Shown here: positions 16,233 through 23,757 of the stretch, piece after piece
How the letters are laid out: every line of letters begins with the position of its first letter
How positions within the stretch are numbered: the first letter of the stretch is position 1
Assembly: GCF_000964465.1 (NCBI RefSeq)
Contig: NZ_BANH01000042.1
Span: 1-46,354 of the forward strand
DNA: 46,354 nt
Direction: 5' to 3'
From: Gluconobacter thailandicus F149-1 = NBRC 100600
GTDB lineage: Bacteria; Pseudomonadota; Alphaproteobacteria; Acetobacterales; Acetobacteraceae
Notes under the pieces: model-generated
The model's input: only the letters and a program-made list of their open reading frames with translations
What the model was told of the DNA's origin: nothing
The model's database searches: none
Made by a program: the position numbers and the translations under genes

Positions 16233-16263
16233 AAAAAGACAGGCTCCCTGAGATGGGGAGCCT
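16233..16263 (-). terminator. Intrinsic terminator downstream of thrC
   Basis: Read on the minus strand, AGGCTCCCC and GGGAGCCT form an 8-bp perfect stem (16241-16248 with 16256-16263) followed by a five-T run at 16233-16237. It lies 18 nt after the thrC stop and just before the M16 peptidase gene. Confidence 0.85.
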
Positions 16264-16281
16264 GCGGGAAGGAACAAGGTA

Positions 16282-17682
16282 TTAGTGGCTTTTGAGATGG
16301 GCGCGGACCGCATTCTGAATGCCAGCGATCTGACTGCTCACCGTGTCGTAACGCTCTGGCCGTTCGAAAAGATCGGCCAGATGCGGGGGAAGGGCAGCTC
16401 TGATGCCGGTCGCTGAGAAGACTGCATCCGGAAATTTGGCGGGATGAGCTGTTGCTGCGGCGATCATTGGAATGCCGGGTTCCTGAAAGCGCTTGCCAAC
16501 AGCCAGGCCGATTGCCGTGTGCGGATCAGCCAGATAGAGGCTCTCGTTGTAGAAATGACGCATGGCTTCGCTGGTCTGCTCATCACTGAGCGTCATGCCG
16601 TCGAAGACATCCTTCATGCGCGTCCAGGCATCGTGCGGAACGGCCATACGGCCAGTCTCGCGGAACTCTTTCATGATCGCGGCGCAGCGCGTCGGGTTGC
16701 GATCCAGAAGCTCGAACAGCAGACGTTCGAAATTGGACGAAACCTGAATATCCATCGACGGGGACAGGCTCGGCTCGACTGTGCGGACACTCATGTCGTT
16801 TTCCAGAAGGAAACGTGTGAGAATGTCATTGCGGTTGGAACCGATGCACAGGCGACGGATCGGGAGGCCCATCTGACGGGCAGCCCATGCCGCAAGCACA
16901 TTGCCGAAATTGCCGGTCGGAACGGAGAAGGACACTTCCCGATCTGGTGCGCCGAGAGCCAGTGCTGCACGGACGTAATAGGGGATCTGTGCCGCAATAC
17001 GGGCCCAGTTGATGGAATTGACGGCGGACAGGGAGACTTCGTCCCGGAACGGCTGGTCGGCGAAGAGGGCCTTGACGATATCCTGGCAGGTATCGAAGTC
17101 ACCTTCGACGGCAATGTTCAGAATGTTGTCGTCTGGCACAGTTGTCATCTGGCGACGCTGGACTTCCGATGTGCGGCCCTTTGGATGAAGGATAACCACC
17201 GAGAGACGCTCACGTCCACGGCAGGCTTCAATGGCGGCCGAACCGGTATCGCCTGATGTAGCGCCGACGATCGTGACCTTCTGGTTGCGCTGCGTCAGAA
17301 CGTGATCGAAGAGACGCCCCAGCATCTGCATCGCCATGTCTTTGAAGGCGAGCGTCGGGCCATGGAACAGTTCGAGCGAGAAGAGATCCTGCTCAACTTC
17401 GCAAAGTGGCGCTACGGCAGCATGATCGAAGCCTGCATAAGCGTCGCGGGCCATATCGCGCAGGGTATCGCGATCAATGGCACCTTCGGAGAAAAGGGAA
17501 ATGACCTCAGCCGTCAGGTCCGCGTAGGACAGTGCACGCCATTCGCGGAATGTCTGGGCACTGATTTTTGGCCATGTCTCCGGCATGTAGAGACCGCCGT
17601 CTCCAGCAAGGCCGGCAAGCAGAATGTCGGAAAAGTTGGGGGCGTCGGCGGTCAGGTCGCCGCGAGTAGATCGGTAGCGCAT
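16282..17682 (-). CDS. thrC: Threonine synthase
   Basis: A 466-aa PLP enzyme that converts O-phosphohomoserine to threonine. The Schiff-base lysine is K114 in the motif GPTLAFKDMAMQ, and the phosphate-binding and cofactor region includes VGATSGDTGSAAIEACRG and the later PTGNFGNVLAAW. The N-terminal RSTRGDLTADAPNFSDILL region and the length match the long (E. coli/yeast-type) threonine synthases. The ATG at 17682 lies 22 nt downstream of the MRJP-like gene. A hairpin terminator follows it. Confidence 0.96.
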   Translation of the reverse strand: MRYRSTRGDLTADAPNFSDILLAGLAGDGGLYMPETWPKISAQTFREWRALSYADLTAEVISLFSEGAIDRDTLRDMARDAYAGFDHAAVAPLCEVEQDLFSLELFHGPTLAFKDMAMQMLGRLFDHVLTQRNQKVTIVGATSGDTGSAAIEACRGRERLSVVILHPKGRTSEVQRRQMTTVPDDNILNIAVEGDFDTCQDIVKALFADQPFRDEVSLSAVNSINWARIAAQIPYYVRAALALGAPDREVSFSVPTGNFGNVLAAWAARQMGLPIRRLCIGSNRNDILTRFLLENDMSVRTVEPSLSPSMDIQVSSNFERLLFELLDRNPTRCAAIMKEFRETGRMAVPHDAWTRMKDVFDGMTLSDEQTSEAMRHFYNESLYLADPHTAIGLAVGKRFQEPGIPMIAAATAHPAKFPDAVFSATGIRAALPPHLADLFERPERYDTVSSQIAGIQNAVRAHLKSH

Positions 17683-17704
17683 GCTGACTTTATATCACGA
17701 CCTC

Positions 17705-18709
17705 CTATGGCAAGGCGATGCGAAGAATGTGCGGTTTTCCATCTTCTGATGTCAGAACGCTGACCTCATGATCGCCTGAAACCGTCAATGCGCCAGCATT
17801 TATGAGGCGCACATCCCGAACAAGAATCAGAGGATTGCGTTCGCTTCCAAATTTCAGGAGCGCCCCATCCGTAATGTCCGACATGTAGAAGACGTTGTCG
17901 GGTGAGAGTGTGATCCCGCCCAGGCTGGGTGTGTCACGCCATTCCACGATTCCGTCGAGTTGCTCCACAGGTGTGAATGCCGGATCGGTGAGAAGGGCGC
18001 TATCAATTCTGTAAAGAGGGCCGCAGGCTGGCATGTAAAATAGCCATTGGCCTTTGGTATCAAGGGCCAGAAACCTTACATTTCCGCCTGTCAGCGGGTG
18101 ATTGTCCGGTCCATTATTGATCCGCCCGTTTCGTATCAGGGGACGGCGACCTGTCACGGATGGGTCATAGGGAAGAAGGCTTTGCGTCCTGCCGTCCTGG
18201 AGAGACACCACAACGAGTGCGGCCCGTCCTTCGTCGGTCAGGTAAGCGTAATTTCCATGAACCTGAATGGCCGTTAAATGACTGCCTGCCGCGAGTGGCT
18301 TTTGAAGAGACACTGTTTGGAGCAGTTTTCCTTCTGCGGATAACTGAACAAGCGCGGCTTTTGGAGAAGTGGTGAGTCCCCAGAGAGCTGTACCTTGGCC
18401 CGTTAACACCGAAAGGGACGGAATTTTTGCTCTTTCAGCCTCATCGGCAGGAAACGGATGTGTCTGGTTTGTCGAATCGATGAAGACAGGGCGCCCGTTC
18501 AGATCCAGCCCCATGACGGATGCCGAATCATGACGCATCAGGGTGGTGAGTTGAACATTCTGAAGTGACGCATCTGCTGTAATCGTCGCTGTCTGTACAG
18601 CGTCTTTCCATGGGTGGTCTGCCAGTGCGGGGGAGGCAAACAGGCAGGACGTTCCCAAAAGAACGACGGACACGGAGCGCAGAAGCCAACTTTTCATGGT
18701 TCGAGACAT
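17705..18709 (-). CDS. Exported major royal jelly protein/yellow-like beta-propeller protein
   Basis: About 334 aa. The N-terminus (MKSWLLRSVSVVLLGTSCLF, then ASPALA) is a clear Sec signal peptide, so the mature protein is periplasmic. The rest resembles the MRJP/yellow family, annotated in bacteria as L-dopachrome tautomerase-related. Blade-like segments are YAYLTDEGRAALVVVSLQDG, RFLALDTKGQWLFYMPACG, LYRIDSALL and GGITLSPDNVFYMSDITDGA. Such proteins are six-bladed propellers with ligand binding but usually undefined function. Possible starts are ATG 18709 or ATG 18697; the second begins right at the signal peptide. It lies 22 nt upstream of thrC. Confidence 0.8.
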   Translation of the reverse strand: MSRTMKSWLLRSVSVVLLGTSCLFASPALADHPWKDAVQTATITADASLQNVQLTTLMRHDSASVMGLDLNGRPVFIDSTNQTHPFPADEAERAKIPSLSVLTGQGTALWGLTTSPKAALVQLSAEGKLLQTVSLQKPLAAGSHLTAIQVHGNYAYLTDEGRAALVVVSLQDGRTQSLLPYDPSVTGRRPLIRNGRINNGPDNHPLTGGNVRFLALDTKGQWLFYMPACGPLYRIDSALLTDPAFTPVEQLDGIVEWRDTPSLGGITLSPDNVFYMSDITDGALLKFGSERNPLILVRDVRLINAGALTVSGDHEVSVLTSEDGKPHILRIALP

Positions 18710-18746
18710 CGGCCTGTCTGGAAAATTTGACAAGCCTGAAAAGGGA

Positions 18747-19103
18747 TTAATTCTCCAGTGTCAGCGCTCTGTCAGCTTTATCCGTGTATCTTGTCTCGGA
18801 GCGAGCAGAGCCAAATTTTTCTGTAACGTGAGGATATCGCTGGGTAGGTCGAGGCGCCGGGCGCGGATTGGACAGCCAGGGAGCATGTTCATACTCAAAA
18901 GGGAAGATGACAGCCGCATGCATCAGGAGAGCAGACTCAATGGTCTGACACTCGATGGACCAGCGCTGATCCGGCATGCGGGAGATGTAATGCCCTGACG
19001 GGGTCTGCCTTACTTCAATCGGGAAGGTACGTGTGGTCATACCCTGACGCACTGTTGCGAAAACCAGGCCGGGAACATTGCCTGTCCGTTGTTCAAGGTG
19101 CAT
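18747..19103 (-). CDS. Hypothetical protein (118 aa)
   Basis: I do not recognise this protein. It is soluble, with no signal peptide or membrane segment. A mixed beta-like N-terminal half (VFATVRQGMTTRTFPIEVRQ, HYISRMPDQRWSIECQTIES) is followed by a Pro/Arg-rich, probably disordered tail from about residue 75. It lies upstream of the MRJP-like gene on the same strand. The 150-bp region in front of it is AT-rich and could hold its promoter. Start ATG 19103 has only a weak ribosome-binding site. It could be real or partly spurious; the codon pattern and size are compatible with a real gene. Confidence 0.55.
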   Translation of the reverse strand: MHLEQRTGNVPGLVFATVRQGMTTRTFPIEVRQTPSGHYISRMPDQRWSIECQTIESALLMHAAVIFPFEYEHAPWLSNPRPAPRPTQRYPHVTEKFGSARSETRYTDKADRALTLEN

Positions 19104-19253
19104 GGTCAGACGCCTTTTATGGTCGTGGTCACACGCACAATGCTGTCCAAAATCTGAATACTTCGTTAACGGCCTTTTATATTTTTATTAAAGGTTTCAG
19201 TGCGTCATTTCCTGTACTGGCTCTCTTTCGACTTCTGAAATAACGGAACCAGG
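19104..19253. promoter_or_regulatory. AT-rich divergent intergenic region
   Basis: This 150-bp gap separates two divergent genes. At 19164-19196 it is markedly AT-rich, with an imperfect palindrome CCTTTTATA...TTAAAGG at 19173-19194. Promoters for one or both flanking genes are likely here, but I cannot assign a clear -35/-10 pair. Confidence 0.4.
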
Positions 19254-20930
19254 ATGACCAGCCTTATCTCTGATCCCACCCGATATGCTTTTGATCGCTT
19301 TGCACAGGGAGATCTGATTGAAGCCGGGCGTCTTTTCCGGGAAATTCTGACTGCTGATCCATCTCAGCCGGATGCCCTGCACGGCATGGCCTGCATGGCG
19401 CGCGCCAATGGCCAGAATGCGATGACGATTGCCCTGTGTGGCAAGGCGCTCAAGGCAGGGGCAGGTCTTCCAGCGTCTCGTCTGGCGCGTATTCACCTGA
19501 CGCTTGGCCTCGCTTTGATAGCCGAAGGCCATTCTGAACCTGCGCGTGCTGCACTGGTCGTGGCTCAAGCGCTTCAGCCTTCGGATCCCCGAACCTTTGC
19601 AGCCCTCGGAGAAGCGCTATTGCTTCTGGGGCGCCGTGCGGAGGCAAAAGCAGCATTGGAACAGGCTGCAAAGCTTGCCGCAAATGATGCTGAATATCTG
19701 ACAAGACTGGGGCAGATCCATCTTGAGGATGGAGAGGCAGAACAGGCGATTGTCTGCTTCGAAGCCGTCACACAGCGATGCGCTCAGGACGGACGGGCAT
19801 GGGCCAATCTGGGGGCCGTTCTGTTCGGACTTGGGCAGTATGGGAAAGCACAGGATGTTCTGCTGCGGGCGTGTGAACTTGGTGCCCGAACGGCCGAAAC
19901 ACTGAATAATCTCGGGCTTGTCCTGATGGCGCTGGGGGATTTGCCTTCGGCCCGCGCCATTCTTGGAGAAGCACTATCGCTACGGCCAGAGGACGGTCGC
20001 ATCGCCAACAGTCTCGGGACTGTTCTCATGGAAATGGGCGAGGAAGCCGTTGCGGAAACGCTTTTTAGTGCCGTTATGGGCAGGGAAAGCGGTTTCGACA
20101 GGGAGCAGGCGCGCTTTAATCACGCCACGCTTCTTCTGGGTAAGGGAGCTTTTGCTCAGGGTTGGAAAGAGTTCGAAAGCCGCCACGCTTTGTTGGGCTA
20201 CGTGCCGGAGAGCCCAGTCTGGAATGGTTCCGTGGGTGAAGCGCCGATCGCAGTCACGGCCGAGCAGGGGCTTGGGGACAGTGTTCAGTTCCTGCGGTTT
20301 CTGATTGAGGCCGCAAAGCGTCGTCCATTGCGCCTCCGTTTTCCGGCGGCTGAGCTTGTTTCTTTCATGCCGCAACTGGATAGGGAGAGAATTTTGGAGT
20401 CCGAAGGTCCGGTGGAGAGTGAAGTTAGCCTCTTGAGCCTGCCCTTTGTTCTTGGCCTCCAGAATGTCCCCGACGATAAGCCTTATCTGGAGACGGGGCT
20501 GCACTCAGAGCAGAAAACGATTGGTTTGTGCTGGGCGGGAAACCCTTCCTACCGTTTTGATCTGAGGCGTTCCCTGAAGGCCAAATGGTTGGAGCCATTG
20601 AAAGGGATTTCAGGGATCAGGATTGTGTCCCTTCAGCGGGGAGAGTGTCCCGACTGGATGGACGCAGTGGATCTTTCCACGCCACAGGCTCTGGCGCGTG
20701 CTGTAAGCCAATGTGCGCTGGTTATTAGTGTGGATACGCTTGTAGCGCATATGGCTGGAGCCGTGGGGCGTCCGCTTTGGTTGCTGAATCGCCGAGGGGG
20801 TGACTGGCGCTGGAAGGATGTGCCCTGGTACCAGAATGTTCGACAGTTCCGGCCTGACGGCTTCTTGCCGGAGGCCTGGCCACCTGCCTTGGAACAGGTG
20901 GCCGAAGCGCTCAGGGCGTGGGAACAGTAG
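19254..20930 (+). CDS. TPR protein with C-terminal glycosyltransferase-like domain
   Basis: A 558-aa protein with about eight tetratricopeptide repeats in residues 10-290 (for example AFDRFAQGDLIEAGRLFREI, AWANLGAVLFGLGQYGKAQD, TLNNLGLVLMALGDLPSARA). The C-terminal domain (about 300-558) resembles the family 9 heptosyltransferase-like fold, with VTAEQGLGDSVQFLRFL, IGLCWAGNPSY, VISVDTLVAHMAGAVGRPLWLL and WRWKDVPWYQNVRQFRP. TPR plus GT9-like proteins are widespread in alphaproteobacteria, and some act in glycan or flagellin modification. The acceptor is unknown. Its 3' end overlaps the end of the convergent glnD by about 20 bp. Confidence 0.85.
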   Translation: MTSLISDPTRYAFDRFAQGDLIEAGRLFREILTADPSQPDALHGMACMARANGQNAMTIALCGKALKAGAGLPASRLARIHLTLGLALIAEGHSEPARAALVVAQALQPSDPRTFAALGEALLLLGRRAEAKAALEQAAKLAANDAEYLTRLGQIHLEDGEAEQAIVCFEAVTQRCAQDGRAWANLGAVLFGLGQYGKAQDVLLRACELGARTAETLNNLGLVLMALGDLPSARAILGEALSLRPEDGRIANSLGTVLMEMGEEAVAETLFSAVMGRESGFDREQARFNHATLLLGKGAFAQGWKEFESRHALLGYVPESPVWNGSVGEAPIAVTAEQGLGDSVQFLRFLIEAAKRRPLRLRFPAAELVSFMPQLDRERILESEGPVESEVSLLSLPFVLGLQNVPDDKPYLETGLHSEQKTIGLCWAGNPSYRFDLRRSLKAKWLEPLKGISGIRIVSLQRGECPDWMDAVDLSTPQALARAVSQCALVISVDTLVAHMAGAVGRPLWLLNRRGGDWRWKDVPWYQNVRQFRPDGFLPEAWPPALEQVAEALRAWEQ

Positions 20931-23757
20931 CGGTTTTCTTGACGGGAAGGGGCGTCAGAGTATCCAGCAGGGAGGCACGGATATGGGCCAGACGGGCTGC
21001 ATCCGTGATTTTCATCCCCAGAAGATCCCGGACATAGAACACGTCCACAGCGCGCATGCCGTAGGTTGTAATATGAGCTGAGGAAATCTGTAGGGACTGC
21101 TGGCTCAGTGTTCGTGTGATGTCGTGAAGCAGGCCAGATCTGTCACGACCATTGATTTCAATGACCGTATGACGGTCGGAAGCGGCATTATCTATGACCA
21201 CACGCGGTGGAACATGGATTGCACGCATCCGGCGTGAAGCGCCACGGTGACGGGCTTCGGAGATACCCTTTTCCAGATCCAGTCGACCAGACAGAGCCTG
21301 CTCAACGAGATGGTTCAAACGGCCAAGCTGATGCGGATCTTCAAAAGAGCACCCGTCGGCATCCTGAACCCAGAATGTGTCCAATGCCATGCCGTCGCTC
21401 AGCGTATGGATGCGGGCATCCACGATGGACGCGCCGGCAACAGCCAAAGCCCCAGCGATCTGTGAGAACAGGCCCGGATGATCAGCGCACAGAACGGTAA
21501 GCTCCGTCACGCCCCGGTCCGGAATGGGATAGGCTTCTACCGTTACGGGAGAACGATAGCGGTCTGAGTCATGGATCATGCGGGCATGGCGCATGTGCGT
21601 ATCGGTATCGAAGCCCAGCCAGTAGCTTGGATAACCGAGTGCAAGGAAGTGCTCGATGCTGCTCTCTGGAAGGAGAGGGGTCAGGCCGTCACGGGCGAGT
21701 TCACGGGCATGACTGACACGTCCATCCTGTTCCGTGGCGGCCAGGCCGCCTTCCAGAACTTCTGCAACGCGGGAGAACAGTTCGCGCAGAAGTGTGGCTT
21801 TCCACGCATTCCAGACTTTGGGGCTGACGGCACGCATGTCAGCGATGGTCAGTAGAAGAAGGAGGCGGAGGCGTTCCGGGGACTGGATGGTATCCGCGAG
21901 ATCCAGAATGGTGCGTGGATCGTCGATGTCACGGGTGAAGGCTGTCTGCGAGAGCAGGAGATGATGCAGGACCAGCCAGGAAACTGTGTCCGTTTCTTCC
22001 GGGTCGAGGCCAAGCTGTGGGCAGATTGTGAGGGCCAGATCGGCCCCGAGTTCCGAGTGGTCACCGCCACGACCCTTGGCGATGTCATGCAAAAGGACGG
22101 CCACATACAGGGCGCGGCGGGACCGCAGATCCTTGGCTAGGCCATAAGCGAGCGGAATTTCATCCGCCATGTGCCCGGCTTCGATCTGCCCCATCATGCG
22201 GACGGCCTCAATGATGTGCTCGTCCACGGTGTAGATATGATAGCTGTCGAACTGCATCTGCCCGACAACGCGGGACCAGTCTGGCAGCAGGCGGCCTAGA
22301 AGACCGGTTTCGTTCAGGATTGGCAGCCAGAACGGAACGTTTTTTGTTTCGTCCGCGCTGGGTTCGCAGAGCATGTTCAGGAAAATCTGAGCCGTTTCCG
22401 GGTCATCCCGAAGTTCAACGGCATGACGTTCGTTGCGAATGAGCTGCTGGATAGCGAGCGGATGCAACTCCAGATCATGGCGGCGGGCACAATCCAGCAT
22501 GCGGAACATGTCGCGCGGATTTTTTGCAAATGTTACCGGTTCGACAGGACACAGACGACCGGCAATGCGCTCGAAGCCTTCGGGACCAGCCAGGGTTTCC
22601 GGCTGGGTGTCGCTGGCCTGATCCTGAAGGCGCATCAGGACAATCGGCTGCAGTACGTGCGTCAGGCGCATGACGTCGCGGGCTGTCAGGAAATAGTGCC
22701 GCATGAAGCGTTCGACGCCGCGTTGGCGACCATGGGTTGCGTAGCCCATGCGGCCACCAATGACGGGTTGGACATCAAAGGTCAGACGCTCTTCAGCGCG
22801 GCCGGTGATGTAGTGAAGATGCAGGCGAACCGTCCAGAAAAAATCCCACGCGCGCCGGGCGCGGTGGGTTTCACGATTGGTCAGAAGGCCAAAGGAAATG
22901 AAGGACGGTGTCGGGACGGCTTCGGCAGGGGCGGCGTTCTGGTCGACCGTCGTAATCGCGCAGCCAAGGGCGGCGCGGCCCATCCAGTTCAGGGTCTGAA
23001 GGTCTCGCAGGCCGCCGCGGCCTTCCTTGATGTTTGGCTCCACCATGTACGGATTATCGCCGAAGCGGCGATGGCGCTGTTCGCGCTCTTCAATCTTGCC
23101 CTGCACGAAGCCCCAGAGCGTATCGTTCTGAAGATCAGCGCCTAAAGCGGAGCGCAAATCGCGTGCAAGTGTGCGATCTCCGTAGAGCGGGCGCAGATCC
23201 AGCAAAGCTGTGCGGATCGTCAGGTCTTCGGCGACGTCCTTGATGCAGGCGCTGATGGAGCGCGTAGCATGGCCGACTCGCAGGCCGAGATCCCACAGGG
23301 CGTAGAGAATGAATTCGATTCGGGTCGTGAGGGCGGTGGATGCGTCTTCCGGGATCAGGAAGAGGATATCGATGTCACTGAATGGCGCGAGGAGGCCAGC
23401 GCCATAGCCGCCAGTCGCACAAAGACAGAGAGGTTCGTCAGACGTGCCTTCCTGCTGGGCTGACAGGTCTGCCAGCGCACAGACGACGCTGTCCGCCTGC
23501 GCGGCGAGAGCCCGTGCGGCTGCGATTCCGGACATCTGGCGGTTTTCAAACCGCTGACGGATGGCCGCATGGCCATTGCCGAGATGACGACGGAGGATGG
23601 AAAGAACATCTTCACGGGATGTCTGCCCCTGGGCTGCAGCATTCTGGAGGGCTGTTTGCAGCGACGGGGTCATGGCTTTGCGGTCAGACAGGGTCGTATC
23701 CGTATCGTCAGCGAAAGGGGAGGGAGAACTTTCGCCCCAGAAACCCGCTCTTTTCAA
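20911..23757 (-). CDS. glnD: Bifunctional [protein-PII] uridylyltransferase/uridylyl-removing enzyme
   Basis: A 948-aa nitrogen-status sensor that uridylylates PII proteins when glutamine is low and removes UMP when it is high. The nucleotidyltransferase motif GGYGAGLLAPFSDIDIL is at 116-132, the HD hydrolase motif LLHDIAKGRGGDH at about 555-567, and two ACT domains close the protein (TVLCADHPGLFSQIAGAL and INGRDRSGLLHDITRTL). The TTG at 23757 is chosen because AGGAG stands 7 nt before it, and it forms a TTGA overlap with the mutS stop; an ATG at 23673 (residue 29) is the alternative. It is transcribed with mutS. The 3' end overlaps the convergent TPR gene by 20 bp. Confidence 0.95.
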   Translation of the reverse strand: MKRAGFWGESSPSPFADDTDTTLSDRKAMTPSLQTALQNAAAQGQTSREDVLSILRRHLGNGHAAIRQRFENRQMSGIAAARALAAQADSVVCALADLSAQQEGTSDEPLCLCATGGYGAGLLAPFSDIDILFLIPEDASTALTTRIEFILYALWDLGLRVGHATRSISACIKDVAEDLTIRTALLDLRPLYGDRTLARDLRSALGADLQNDTLWGFVQGKIEEREQRHRRFGDNPYMVEPNIKEGRGGLRDLQTLNWMGRAALGCAITTVDQNAAPAEAVPTPSFISFGLLTNRETHRARRAWDFFWTVRLHLHYITGRAEERLTFDVQPVIGGRMGYATHGRQRGVERFMRHYFLTARDVMRLTHVLQPIVLMRLQDQASDTQPETLAGPEGFERIAGRLCPVEPVTFAKNPRDMFRMLDCARRHDLELHPLAIQQLIRNERHAVELRDDPETAQIFLNMLCEPSADETKNVPFWLPILNETGLLGRLLPDWSRVVGQMQFDSYHIYTVDEHIIEAVRMMGQIEAGHMADEIPLAYGLAKDLRSRRALYVAVLLHDIAKGRGGDHSELGADLALTICPQLGLDPEETDTVSWLVLHHLLLSQTAFTRDIDDPRTILDLADTIQSPERLRLLLLLTIADMRAVSPKVWNAWKATLLRELFSRVAEVLEGGLAATEQDGRVSHARELARDGLTPLLPESSIEHFLALGYPSYWLGFDTDTHMRHARMIHDSDRYRSPVTVEAYPIPDRGVTELTVLCADHPGLFSQIAGALAVAGASIVDARIHTLSDGMALDTFWVQDADGCSFEDPHQLGRLNHLVEQALSGRLDLEKGISEARHRGASRRMRAIHVPPRVVIDNAASDRHTVIEINGRDRSGLLHDITRTLSQQSLQISSAHITTYGMRAVDVFYVRDLLGMKITDAARLAHIRASLLDTLTPLPVKKTATVPTP

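Noticed and set aside
22423-23145. 240-codon plus-strand open frame
   Set aside because: It lies antisense within glnD, is not conserved-looking, and has no plausible ribosome-binding site.
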